Source of the DNA: Symbiodinium natans
Lineage: Eukaryota > Sar > Dinophyceae > Suessiales > Symbiodiniaceae
Direction: 5' to 3'
DNA length: 64,000 nucleotides
Assembly (NCBI GenBank): GCA_905221605.1
Contig: CAJNDS010002347.1
Span: 263,501-327,500 of the forward strand
Below the pieces are notes generated by a model, which saw only the letters and a list, made by a program, of their open reading frames with translations, was not told the origin of the DNA and made no database searches. Within the stretch, counting starts at the first letter, position 1. Every line of letters begins with the position of its first letter. Positions 20,820 through 33,439 of the stretch are shown piece by piece. Made by a program: the position numbers and the translations under genes.

Positions 20820-23800
20820 GATATCATGCAGGAAGTACCTTTACAACAGTAAGACTCCATCCAATGCAAACTCCTTCAACGAGAAGAAAGCATGACATGC
20901 TAGCATCTTCGGCCAGGCATCTCCAGCCAAGACCAACTGGCGCAATGGCGCAAGCAAGTCGCCTGTGCTTCGGATCAGCAACTGTGCACCATGCAGTTTT
21001 CTGAGAACTTCCCTAGCGACCACCTTGCTCTCAGAAAGGCTTGATCTGGCTTCGGCCCAAGGTTCAGGTGCTATGAAGCAGCTTTGCCCGGGATCCCCAC
21101 ATTACGAGACGAAACGAGTGGGGTGAGAAAATCACTGCGTTAAACCCCCAGATTGTGTAGCCCATGTGCACATCGCAGCTTTGACATGAGAGTAGGAGTT
21201 CCTGCAATTGCTTTGGCGAACTCTGATTCCAAGCGTCACTCTTCGGCAGGGACGCATTCTTGCAGATAGAGCTAGGACAGCTATAGGAGTCTGAGCAGCT
21301 TGCAAAGTCTTTGGTCTTTGGGCTTCGTGGAAGCAGATCTAACCAAGCTGTGCCTGAATCGTAGATGCGACACATGCGAGCCGAGTCGCAACAATATTCA
21401 AGGCTGAAAAGATGTGCTGGTACCAGCAAGGGTATAAGGTATCAGACTTGGACATGCCTCTCTTTCGTAACAGGGTGGCAAATCGGCCCATGCAAGACAG
21501 GCCACCACACATTGCGTTGCCCAGCCTTTGTAAAATGCCCACAGACATGTGTTTTGCAACCGCGTTGGAAATTGTTTGCTTCAAGGAGAAAGAAGATGGT
21601 GTGCTGCAGCGGCAGACCGATGGAGCCATAGCCGGCTTTGCGTGTAGAGACGGTACAGGTGTGCCGCAACGTTTCAGTCTTCGGGGGTTGTGGAAAGTGT
21701 GGTGGGTGCACTAAGTTCATGCAGAGCAGCGGTCAATTGCGGTGTTGCTCCCTGCAGAGTTGTCCAACGCGTTGATGGCCTGCTGGAAGAGGCGCGTGCC
21801 TGCAGGACGCGTGAAGACAATTGGTTGGGGAACGGTTGGGAAACCTGTCTCATGACTTATGGCCAGGGAGAGACATCTCCTGCTTGCACTTGTACTGAAA
21901 ATTCATGTAACTTGAAAGCACTGCACCCTGCACGAAGAACCCTCACATCAAAGCTCCAGCCTCCTCGCACCTGCGTCTGAACGTCGAAGTACAGAAAGTC
22001 CATGGCACCCTGGGGCATCACAGAGGTCGTCTTTGCATTGAGCAGCTAATTGAGCATGCCCCAAAGTAACGCATTTAGAACACAAATGATGCCTTTCGGA
22101 GTGTGTGTATACATGTATATGCCAGTTTCATTTCGAACATGCCAGGTGATTTTTGGCGGCTGCGTGCCTGAAGCTGCTCTGCATACCTGCACACTCATGC
22201 CGAGTTCGACCTCGACTTAAAATCTACAGTGGCACACGGAGGCTCAGAACGCACCGATGGCAGCGCTCCTGCCCACAGCTCGTGCCAAAGGCGGGGAAAG
22301 CTCGGCCCACGCCGGTGGAACCAACCCTTTCCGGGGTTCAGCTAAGCGTGCTGTGCAAATATTTTGTGCTCCCAGTATTCTAACACCCTATAGTGTCTTG
22401 CTGGCGCTGGTATCAACTCCAGGCTGAAGTGACCACTATTCTGTCATTGCGCCAATGTGCTGCCCATGGAAGAGTGGACATCTCTCAGGTGCCACACGCC
22501 TGCCCCTGCGCCAGCAGCTATACCACCCAGCCAAGCGCGCCTGAGACGAAAGTTCAACCCAGAAATGGTTAGAAACGATTGCTGGGCACATTTGGGATGT
22601 TCGTATTTTTTGCCTCAGCATTCTGAGGGCCTCCCAGGTTGGCCCGAGCTGAAGGCCTCCCTCCTTCCTCTGCTTCCTCGCCGAGGCAGCAGACACTTTG
22701 TGAGAGGACTTCTCAGGACATGTTTGCGATGCCTCGTGCGAACAATGAATTTTGCAAGTTGACACGATGCTTGCCGCTCGGTCTCCAGGCCCACAAAGTG
22801 TGATCAATAAGCACAATCCCAGCACAGCGCACCACGGACGGCGCGATCGGCCCAAGGAGTTCTTGTGAGTCATGGCGGGCTCAGGTAAACTAGATGTCTT
22901 CAGTGAGGTATATGCTCAGCACATCTCAGCACAACGCATGGTATCCAGCTTGCTGTTCATGAGTTCTTGTCCGCTATAGCACTATAGCATGCATAATTGG
23001 TTGGTTTAGCTGCCCAAGTTGGCTTGAGAAGCCAGCCTCGTCCGAGCACAAGCAACACCCCCTTGCACACCCAGAATCCCCCAAATCTCTGAAAGCGCCT
23101 ACCCGGGCCTACCCCTTGTTGACACAAGTTCGAATGAATTCCAGTATGTGGACACGTAGTACCCCATTTGGGACTACCGCGGCTACAAGTTGACAGCGCA
23201 GCGCAATACAAAACGAGGTAGGCGTGTAACTGGCGTGTAACCACCAGCTTAGTTTCAGCAATTTGCCTCTCAGTTCTCAACTTTCACCTGAATGGGCCAA
23301 ATCCATTTGCATCTGAGTCAGAGACAGGCCGACTCGGAGGAGCTTCTGGCTTGGGATCTGCCTTCCATGAAAGAAGGTTCATTTTGCCATACTTCTTGAA
23401 AAATACTGAAAGGATCACAGGGAAACTTGGTGATCCTGCCATGCATTGCACCAGTGCAGCATAAACGCATAAACACACATCCAGCTTCATCGAAGTTCTA
23501 CCAGAACCGAGCTCAAGATCGAGTACTGTCACACACGCGGCAGGACTTGATAACGGCATCTTGTCATGCAGGCGCATGCACGCAAGCACCGTGTCTGTTC
23601 AAGAACCCGGCCGGGCGCAGATCTGCACTGGGCGGAGGATTCGGGGCGCGAGGAGGATCCGCGGCAGGAGTCCTTCCAGTCGCCAGGTTTACAACGGTAA
23701 ACTAAGTAGATCCGTACGTTTTGTAATGATGGGCACCCCCTGGCGTGCATGCTTTTGAACCCAGCAGCAAAAAAAAACATCAGATCACATCAGCCAACTC

Positions 23801-26800
23801 CCCTGGCCTGGGTGGTGGGGGTGCAGGCGCTGCTGGGGCCGCGGGAGGCTGGACCGGTGGCTGGGGAGCAGCAGGCCTGACCGCCATTGAGCTCTTTGCT
23901 ACTCTGCAGAATTTCACCCCTTACAGGCCTGCAGCCCTAGCTTTGCCACACGCCTATCTGAGCCCTCGAAGCCCCTCTACAGGGAACAGTCGACGTACTC
24001 GGCTTCAACAACCCCTGATCTCCTCAATCACACATTACTGCTGGCAGGCTTGGGGCAAGGCGGCAGCTGGTGGCGCAAACCTGAGTCACGCATCGCCGCA
24101 TCACCCGCTTTGCAAAGCAGATGCCGATGCCGAGCTGACTGAGCCCGCAGCACTCTCTCAAGTGACCCGCGCGGCTCTTGGCGTAGGCTGCCCTGAACTC
24201 CAACTCCACAAGGGCGCGAACGGCAACACATGAGAGCCACCAACAGTTCGGGCCTCTCAGCCAAAGCGGGCCTCAGGAGCACACGCAACACCAAGAATCG
24301 CTGACAACCACCCCCCCCCCCCCCCCCCGCCCCAACTAGCACATTTTGCCGAGCGGCTCCATCTGACCGAATTGCGCCAGGGCGCCAAGGCAGAGGCCCG
24401 CCGTCTGCACAACGATCGCCGATAGTCACGCTGCCACGGCTTTCCCCGTCTTGCACCATGACCAAACTGGGACCCCTACAACTCCTATAACAGTGTCTAC
24501 CCTCGAGGCTGAGGCCAGGAGATTCTGAGCGAGATCGGCAGTTGCCACTCCACCATCCGCCTCGGGCTCAGCTCCCAAAGTCTCGATTAACGCCAATGTC
24601 GCCAAAAGTTACATATGTCTGTCTTGCATAATCAATGCATGTTGAACTACACGAGTTCAGGTGCTCACTCTTTTGCCAATAGAACTGTAGCATTGCTGGC
24701 TTTCAACACGGGCATTGCATCATTGGCATGCCTGTCGGCTTTAACAAGCAGCAGATGAATCCCGGAGCTTGCGGTTAACGTTCACAGATCCGTACTCCAG
24801 ACTCCAAACAGTGGTCCCCTGTGATCCCACATAGGCTTAGGTCCCTTCACTTTGCAGGTTCTTTGACAGGTTGCCCCCGTGCGTCCGTTCCAAGGATGTT
24901 GCATTTCACCTACTAAATTGCGTCGTACTCAGGTTCGAGAAGCGATGATTACTCTATACTTCAAGAGAACCCTCACTCGCATGACGGATTCGCATGCTTT
25001 CTGAAGCAATTGACGGCTTGATAGGGCGAAAGGTGGGGGGCTGCTTTGCAAGGCGGAATCGAAGGGCGTTCCCCAACCGCAACGCCTGTGGTTCCCCCAC
25101 CCCCCACCCCTCCCCTCCACCGCCAACCTCTCCACAGGCAGTCAACGAGAAGCACATCCCCCCCCCCCCCCCCTTCCCCCTCCTACCAGCCCAACCCTGG
25201 ATTTTGGGCGCCCTATGCCCCGCCCATGAACCCTGCATTAGCCTCGGGTACCCTTGCCGAGGTGGCCTCGCACCAGCGGTTAAGTCATCGTCGCTTTGGG
25301 ACGTCTGGGCTCGCGAAAAGCATACCTATCATCGCTTTTGGAGGTCTGGGTTCGTGATATGCCATCCAGGAGTTGCTTCGAAAACACCAGCGTAGACCCC
25401 AAACAGTGAGAGACCATGTGACCACACACCAGAGCAGAAGCAGAAGGCTTACCGCCAGAACATTGCCTTCATGAATGCAACAGTTGTCCATCGTCCATTC
25501 GCCGAATGCTCTTTTTCTTCGCGAACTTTGCAGGATCATCGCGATTCAGGATCATGACACCATCATGAGGACAAGTGGCGGAGATGGCTTGCTCGTAGTT
25601 TTGCACCGCGAAATGCCGGAGTTGCTCCTCAGCTGACAGCCATTTCAATGCACCCGACACCACCTTCTCTCGTTGCCCTCAAAACCATCCGCTCTGAACC
25701 GCCGTGCTAGTTTTTAGTTGATCTATGATTAAATCATTTGATTAATATTCTTATACCACGATGTTAATTACAATAAAATAAGACATATCCGCCGAGGCCT
25801 CGGGCCGTAGGTGTATGGGGAGCACAAAGCAGGCACATCCCTCGCCCCTTATTGGTCTCTTTTTTGGGCAGAAATGGGTTCCCTTTAGCCCCTTTCACAC
25901 CACCCCACCACTGTTTCATCCCAACCTGCCTCCGGTGCAGCTGCAGAACTTCAGATTCAGGGTGCCGTGGTTGGGACTCCACAAGCTCAAGGGGCTGCGC
26001 TGGGGTAGGCCGAGGTGGGTCGCGCAGCGTCAAACTTAAAACGTTGCGGTTTGCCGGTGACCCGAAGGCAGCTCTGGGTCCGAAGCTGCGCCACCCGTCA
26101 AGTCGAGGCTGGCTTTCGTCTGCTCGGCCTGCAGGGACTGCGCGGCTCGATGAAACTCGGTTTTTTTTTTGCTCCCGCACGGCTGGCCAACCCGTACTTC
26201 CAGACCAGCTCAAAAAATGACGTACAGATCACCGGTTCAATAACCCTCCCAACAGCCCTCAGACGACGCGGGGTGAGTGATGCTGATGTCTGCTGAAGTG
26301 CTTCAATGTGGTCTAAGTATGTCCGAATCGGGTTTCCTGGCTTCTGCGGCAGCTGCTCAACAGGGAGCTGCAACTTCTGAATGTCTTGTGATACGTCGCA
26401 TCATGTCCGGTCTTGGGAACCCTGAGCCATTCAGGTTTCGGATGCTGGGTGAGTCAAGGTCTCAGGGGCGCTTATGGTGCATGCGCGGCCTTCTCGAAGG
26501 TTGTGAGGAGCAGCTTGTCTGCTTCAGCCTGAGCCCAAGGATGTTTCTTGGACATGGGGTGTTTTCGTACGCTTTCTGAGGCTGGCGCAGTTCTGCTTTG
26601 GCCACTCTGCTTGGCTGCCAGCAGCATCTCCAGCGCGTGTATGCGAACTCAGCTCAAAGGCATACGGGGCTGCGGGGCTGGGTTCCCGCATGCGTCGTGG
26701 CTCCACAATGCTCCATGTAAGCTCTGTCTTGCACGGTAGTGTGCCACCACAGGCTGCGCTGCCTGCAAAGCCATGGCAGCGGCAGGAGCTACAGGAAGGT

Positions 26801-28600
26801 ATGGGAAGGTACGGTGCGTGGTGTACAGTGCTGCTGGTAGCGCCTCGAGAGATGCCGCCATGTCGAGGATGCAGCTTGCCTATCGATGCAATAGGGGATG
26901 TCTGACATCGTCATGGCTAATCACAAGACGCAGCCTCATCGGGAACGGCATCCTCAGCCGGAACGGCATCGCCCTGCGGCTTCGCCTGCGCCACACACCG
27001 CCGCGCGTTGCAGAGGCAGTGGATCTTGCGAGCTGAAAAGCCTCAGGCGGCTTTGCGGAGTCCAAGAGCTGGCTCACCAGCTCCTCCCGAGCATCTGGCT
27101 CCGGTTCCTGTGGGACAGGGGTGCGCTCGGCGTGCTCAGGGCACTTGTTAGAAGCAAAGTGCCGTCAAAATGCTTAACACCAAACCCCTCTCCGAGACTT
27201 ACTGGAGGCCTCCGGCAGGGTCGGAGGAGTTGACTTGACGTCCTGTCTCGCTTGTTGAAATCTCTTTAAATTTCGAGAAGTCACAGCATGCCACAGGTCA
27301 GTGCAGAGAACAGAACTGCTCTGGTGCTTATGCTGTTGGCCCGTGCCCCGGTGCACTTTACATGCATGAAGTGATATGAAGTATGGATCACGTCCCCAGT
27401 GCCGAACTTGAAAAGGCGATCCCCATGACACTGGAAGCGAGAGCCCAACTCGCAGATGTCCGCTTAAAAGCAACAGTCACACAGTCACGCTCCAAACTTG
27501 GGCTTGGCACCCCCACGGCCGGAGGTTCATCGGGTGCGAGGTTCGCCACGCAGCTCTGCATGGATCGGAGCCTGCTTCATGGAACTCATCACTTGATATT
27601 CTCTCTCTCTCGTACACCTTTGATGTCAACTATCTCTTTCGAGCTTGTCCGACTGTTGTCCACGTCGTCTTGCTTTTTTCAAGCAGAGGGTCTCCAGCAA
27701 AGCTGGCGGGTATCGGCATGCAGTCGCGCTCAAGTGAGCTTCAAGCTGTTGACCTTGGCTTGCAGGATTGCGCAGGAGACCAAGCATACAAGGATTCGGC
27801 TGCTTCGTGACATTTATTGCAGCCCAAGAGGCTATGTAGTCTAAGTACTGCTTGCCCAACGGGCCGCTGTAGGACGGCTGAATGTGATCCGCCGGCGACA
27901 AGGCCAGGGCAAAGGTGACCACCCCGTTGCGCCTGGGAACAGCAAAGCGACAGAAGCATGCCTCTATAATATGTATATCAAAACAGATACCTCATGATGA
28001 TTTTCCACCAGCAGCTTCGTAAGTATCGGGACAGTGTGTCTGCCTGCACAATCATTCGTGCATGAAATCTTCGTCCCGCGGGCATGGAGACGAAAGAACC
28101 CACGCACAACGGCAAGCTTTTCCTTGCATGGGGCACGTGCTACATGATAGGACTTGGCACCTTGCGCAACGACACGGTGCTGTTTTGCAGCTTATTCGGA
28201 TGCATGGAACCCGAACGAAACTTTGCCTGGGTTGCAAGTATTCTGAGGTTGAGACATGCACGTTAAGCAAGCAGCATTTGTAAACGTTCATGCACACTTT
28301 TCGGTCCTCTCCGACAGTTTTCCCCCTTTTGGTGAGACTTTGGATGGGGCGAATCAATGGGCCGAGAGGCAGAATCGCCTTGCCCGTGGTGCCTTGCGGA
28401 GGCGCGTCCTGAAGGTTTGGTGCCTCGCAGAGGAACTGAGGAAGGACATCTGGAGCTATCTGGACAGCGGTGTATTAAGATGTATTAAGTTCAAGGTCCC
28501 TCTGGTCTACATGCAAGGCCCCTTTTTGGCAAAGGCATAGAGTTCGGCAGGTTTGGACTCAAGCAGCTTGTGCACAAGGCAGGCCGTGCTGAGGGCCAAA
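20820..28600. other. Long stretch without a supported gene
   Basis: Coding-like phrases occur at 21412-21720 in three frames at once, and around 24030-24230 on both strands, so strand and frame cannot be chosen. C runs lie at about 24310-24328 and 25159-25173. A short AT-rich patch is at 25710-25790. A second copy of the 40-bp repeat is at 26000-26033. Confidence 0.4.
26000..26033. repeat. Dispersed 40-bp GC-rich repeat, copy 2
   Basis: Core GGCCGAGGTGGGTCGCGCAG then CGTCAAA; differs from copy 1 at 915-955 at only a few positions in the core. Same orientation. Confidence 0.5.
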
Positions 28601-28613
28601 ACTGGCCAATAGC

Positions 28614-29503
28614 CTAACTAAGAAGTCCCAAGGAATATTCCACGATGTCCAAGTGGCTTGGCGTCCCATGGCTTCTGATAGAGGCACTAGCGATTTGCCT
28701 CCCAGGCGCATCGGGACTTGAGTTGCTCTGACAACTGGTCAGATTAGCAACACAAGGTTCAAACGGAGCAGGGCAATCTGCAACATTCCACAGGCAGCTC
28801 TCTGACACGTGTTGCATGAGTCGCGCGTGAGGCGGCGCAAGTGCCGCAAACGTGTCGCAGGTTGCACAAGGTTCACAGCTGAGGCCTCCCAGACCTTCCA
28901 CTTGCCTCGCAAAGTCAGTGCTCAGAGCAAACTATTAGAGGAACTTAGGGCGTCTGGGTGTCTCTGGGTGTGGGATCTCTTGCTTCTGAGGCACGCATTG
29001 GGGTCATTGGGGTCCGTCATGCCCATCCCTCCCTGGATCCGGCTCACAGCATGCCAGGTGAGGACCTCGGAATACGAAATGCGCATCCGATCAGACGATT
29101 CTGACACAACCTTGGGGAGAGCATGTGCAAAGTGGGCTAACGTGCAGCCAGAGGGCAGAGCTTCCGCCAGGGCCTTCGCTGATGTCGTAGTCGACAATGC
29201 TTGTGTTGATCTGCACGACGTCAGGCCCAGCGCGCAGACGTCTGAATCTATGTGCGTGGGATCCGTTCGGGGGCCTACATGCTCCAATTCGGCTGCTGAC
29301 GTGCCTGCGGCATTTGCAGACCAGCCTGGGCCAGCTGCGCCTCGACAAGATGCGAGGCAAGACGAAAAGAGGCCCAGCGAGGCTGGGTTTGCCGCCTCTT
29401 GGCCAGCTCGCATCATCCAGTCGGCAATGTTCGCACCCGTGACACCACCCAAAGCCACTTCCTCAAGGCGCAAGCGCAGGGCCGCCACCACATGCCACCA
29501 CAT
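28614..29503 (-). CDS. Weak exon candidates of an unidentified gene
   Basis: The minus strand is open for 193 codons (29503 downward) and includes LRLEEVALGGVTGANIADWM and SAKALAEALPSGCTLAHFAH. A GT donor after TCCGAG at 29066 and an AG|GC acceptor at about 29310 suggest an exon of about 245 bases. Downstream, 28901-28614 is open to a stop in a cysteine-rich frame, but a second frame is equally open, so the junction is unresolved. The plus strand also has a 265-codon ORF here. A Met at 30806 (minus) begins MARRAAVVLLALAVW, signal-peptide-like, and could be the first exon. Confidence 0.25.
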
Positions 29504-31054
29504 GCCACCACCCTCCTATATCCATCTGTGCCGAACTGACGCGCGGAATCCCGAACTTCAAAGGCCTTCCAGTCACTGCGCCGGTCGTCCCCCTCGCGCG
29601 GCATGAAGTTGGCGCTGCGCAGCCTTGAGCGCGTGATTCGAGAGCAAGGCTCGGCTTGAGCTAGCTGCTTGCTGCCAGAATAGCCCGCAACTAGAAGACA
29701 GCTATAGGGCCCGTTGTCGTGCAGTCTCGCATAAGTAGCTTTCTCTCTACAAGCCAGCACACTGGTGCGTTCATGCAGTAGGCCACAAAACTTCCATAAA
29801 TCGTATTAAAAAGTGGCTCCGAAGCTATTTGCAAGGGGCAAGGCTGGGAGCGGCAGCCGGGCACAGCGCACGGCTGTGAGGTCCGGGTCCTGGCCCGCGC
29901 GCAGCGCCTCTAGGTCCACCGGCGTCATACCTCCGGCAGAGGTCCGTTTTGTAGACGCTTCTCCGGCTGAACATGGGCTTCGGCACTGGCACAGCGAGGA
30001 TAACTTCCAGGTGATTTGTGAGAAGGATGTCTTTAAGTGCACAGCTGGTAGTCCTGCTAGTCGCTGGGTGCCGTGCTCACAATCAGCCGCCCTGCGTAGT
30101 CGTTGAACCTAGTCCACACTTCTAATGATTCTAATGACGCAGGGAGCCACCACGGCGACTACCACGAAGCCATTTAGCTTGTATCTTCAACATCGAGCAT
30201 CACCAGTCACTATATCGCAACGTCTCCAAGCCAGTGCAGCCAAGCAGCTCGGTCTGCCACGCCACCGGAAGCTGGATGCCTCGAACAGAACACACAGCTC
30301 CTCTCCACCATCAAAAGCGAATGAGAAGGAATGGCAGCTTGCCAGCCAAGTTTCTGAAATCACGCTTGCGGCTCTGCACTAGCGCGAGGGGAGGATCGCC
30401 AGTTGGTGTGGCCGAGGTCCGCAGGTTGAACTTGTTACCCAGCGCCTCCTGACACAACGCTACAGTTGCTATGCAGTTGCTACAGGCTGGCTACCTCAAA
30501 CCTTTGGTTTCCGACGTCCTCCGCCATGGCCGGCATGGCCGGCATAGCGCCAAGCGAGCCAAGCAAGATCGCGCGGCGTGGGCCTCAACAGGGCAGCATG
30601 GCATTGGCATGTCCCCACGAGTCCTCACGCCCGCACCTTTGGGGCCATTTGGAGGCGTCCAGCACAACCTGCACAATCACACAGGTATGTCATGCAAGGG
30701 GTTTCGAGATGGCTTCGGTTTCATGCTTCAGGATGGTTTCAGGCCTCGGCGGTCTCGCGGACCAAACGGCAAGAGCGAGGAGCACGACAGCAGCCCGCCG
30801 GGCCATGGCGGACACAATTTTTTGGTGTGAGTGTTGCGCGGGTACTGTGTGGTTCCCACGCCAAAGCCAAGTGCCGCTAGAGGCGTTCAACTTTAGACTA
30901 TGGTCAGTCAGGCTAGGCACCTGGGGCATACCAGCATGTTCTTGTCGAAGCCGCCCAAGGATCAAAGATCGGCATTGAAGTGGTTGACACTGCCAAGACA
31001 TGTGTGCAATTGGCCCAGCACTGGGCGAGCTCACTCCTCTTTACCCAGCACGAC

Positions 31055-32161
31055 TCACACAAGCAAGGCGCTTGGACCACACAAGTCCCCGCAGTCTCCA
31101 CAATGCAATCCCGTCGGATCGAAGATTGCCTGTCTCGGTGGTAAACATAGGGGTCTGAACATGTCGGAGCCAAAATCCACAACCAGGTTGTCTCACAGCT
31201 CTAAACATACTGATCTGCCCCGAGCCTCAGGCATGGGCTGCAGGTTGAGGTCAAAGAAGCGCAAGTCTATGACTCCATCCTCGCTGATCGAGGCCACGGG
31301 CAGGTTGGTGTAGAAATCGGAGTAGAAGTCAGAAATACGTTGGACGCGCTGCACCGCCCAAGGTACCTATCTTTGGCGATCAGGGGGCCGCAGGAAAAAT
31401 TCCCCTCATATGCTCGGAAGAGGGAAGCTGCCCATGCTACCCTCCAAAACCAGGCTATGGCACTGTGTTGGACCAACGGTGACACAGCTGGCCATCCAAG
31501 TAGTGGACGCCCCGGTAGAGGGCGGCATCCGCCCAGCTGTGGTTGAACACAGGCTGGTGCAGCGGCAGTTTCCTCAGCTTGCGCTACAGTACGAGTTTTT
31601 AAACTTTTGCTGCTTGAGGCATTTGGCCGGGCAAACAGGAAATGCAACCATCGCCGCACACCTGCTCAAGACTGTTCAGGCCTTGCGCTGGCTGCGCAAA
31701 TAGCTGCATGAGGAACATGGTTGCACTGAAAGCTTCCGGCATTGTACAGCATGTGCCCCGCCGGGGCCTGGCGGCAGCCGTTCATTGACGGTGGTTTGGT
31801 ACATCGCCTGCTCCCGGCCATGTGCGTTGATGCCCACAGAGGTGGGGCTTGGCCCAAAGTGGCCGCAGGTACCGCCGCGGCATGTCATAAGCCATTCGGT
31901 CCTCATCACTTCCAGGTCGGCATTGAGGTAATGGGTTCCACTGAAGTTGTTACCTGCGTCGGGTGATACTTGCTGCACCCACTCTGCCCCCCTTGTAAGT
32001 TTGTGAAGATGCGACGTCAGCAAACGAAACAGGCCTGCAAAGATGTCATGAGAGTCCGGGCTAACACGCATGGTGCACTTGTAGCTCATTTGTCGCGGAA
32101 AGGCAGGCGCTGGCTCGGCCACCGCAGGCATCAGGAGAGCTGCAGCCAGCAGAAGTTTCAT
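31055..32161 (-). CDS. Secreted or lumenal protein, function unknown
   Basis: The start at 32161 opens a clear signal peptide (MKLLLAAALLMPAVAEPAPA) followed by a domain with SYKCTMRV and GTHYLNADLEVMRTEWLM. Later exons: 31572-31464 (ALYRGVHYLDGQLCHRW), 31348-31226 (ISDFYSDFYTNLPVASISED onward, then FFDLNLQPMPE) and 31129-31055 (AIFDPTGLHCGDCGDLCG onward, stop TGA). These three keep phase 0 with donors GT and GC. Between exon 1 and 31572 there is a further coding piece, LYNAGSFQCNHVPHAA at about 31760-31700, whose edges are unclear. The architecture (signal peptide, repeated Tyr/Leu/Cys blocks, short CxxC-rich tail) suggests a small extracytoplasmic domain protein. I cannot name the family. 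Confidence 0.6.
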
Positions 32162-32534
32162 GGCAAGTTATCCACAGTCTACGGCGAATGTGTCCACTAG
32201 GGGACTAGGGGACTAGGGGGCCCGCGCCCCCGGGCTGCTTCTGAAAGTCAGAGGCGGGCACCCACACTGGGAGAGCGCAGCGCTGCAAAACAACGATACA
32301 CGACAGATGCTGCATGGAGACTTTTTACAAGGCAAGCAGGTCCTCGGCAAAAGCAAAGAAGGAACATTGTTTGTCTCTTCTGCCTTCTGTGCAGTTTTTT
32401 CGAGACGCTAGGGTCCATTGCGGCACCGCGTTCTGTCCCAACGACGGAACCGGTGAATTTCAAGACGCAGGATCTCCGAACCATCAAACAGATATACAAA
32501 ATATTACAAAATATACATGCCCCAAAAACACATA

Positions 32535-32660
32535 TAGATGCGCATACTACATACATATACATACATACATACATATATATATATATGGTATTGTGCACAG
32601 TATGTATACATACGTATACATATACACATGCATATATATATATATATATATATATGCTTG

Positions 32661-32738
<78 letters not shown>
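32535..32738. repeat. TA/TATATG microsatellite
   Basis: TACATA and TA runs at 32535-32655, then a nearly perfect (TATATG)n from about 32656 to 32738. Continues after the inserted element at 33332. Confidence 0.95.
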
Positions 32739-33331
32739 GGCGGGCGCGGGATTCAAGACGCCCCTTATTTCCCTGTGACTGTCTACGAAGCGTAGTTTTT
32801 TCTTGTATTTGCCGTCTGAATCGGGTTCCTTAGAGACTCAAGACAGATTCTGCTCCGACAAAGCCTCGATGTTGCTTTTCATTAGGCTTTCATTACTAAA
32901 ACCTCCCAAATTACCTCTTCTTGAGCTCTTTAATATTCTTCTTGAGCTCTTTAATATGGCCGAATATTTAAGACGCCCCTGGGTTCTTCGCTCATTTCTC
33001 CGACAGCAGCTTCACACCATTGAAGATGATGATGTGTGATATGTTGCGATGCTGATCATTTAGTATGGTCGAAACACTGGGCCTGGAGCCTCACATTTGC
33101 AAGCCTAGTTCAATCCAATGAAACTCCAACCCCTGAAATCCAAACAACTGACCAACGACACGGCACGTAAGACTTGCCAAACACACCTATGCCGGGCGCG
33201 GGGCCTACATATTCAGCCTAACCACCTGATCTTATGGTAAACACCCGATTCCGGAAAAAAATCGCCTTTAAACACCAGAAACCTCTCTTTTTAAATTTAA
33301 ACCAAGGGACGTCTTAAATCCCGCGCCCGGC
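32739..33331. mobile_element. 593-bp terminal-inverted-repeat element (MITE-like)
   Basis: The left end 32739-32766 (GGCGGGCGCGGGATTCAAGA then CGCCCCTT) and the inverted right end 33331-33304 match at 25 of 28 positions. Both ends abut TATATG microsatellite, with TA on each side (32737-32738 and 33332-33333), consistent with a TA target-site duplication. No transposase is encoded; the longest ORF is 78 codons and not recognised. Inside are a 21-base tandem duplication (about 32918-32959) and internal copies of TIR pieces: TTTAAGACGCCCC at 32967-32979 and GCCGGGCGCGGGGCC at 33191-33205. It is therefore a non-autonomous DNA element; the superfamily is unknown. Confidence 0.8.
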
Positions 33332-33432
33332 TATATGTATATGTATATATGCACAGCAGATATATATATATATATTGTAAATGCATCTGTATATGTATGT
33401 ATATGTCTGTGTCTGTGTGTGCGTGCGTGTGT
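33332..33432. repeat. TATATG/TA/GTGTGC microsatellite
   Basis: Right-hand continuation of the microsatellite that the inverted-repeat element interrupts, with TA runs at about 33359-33376 and GT-rich sequence to 33432. Confidence 0.9.
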
Positions 33433-33439
33433 CCCAATC

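Noticed and set aside
32314-32833. ORFs rich in Tyr-Met or Ile-Cys repeats
   Set aside because: Translations of the TATATG microsatellite.
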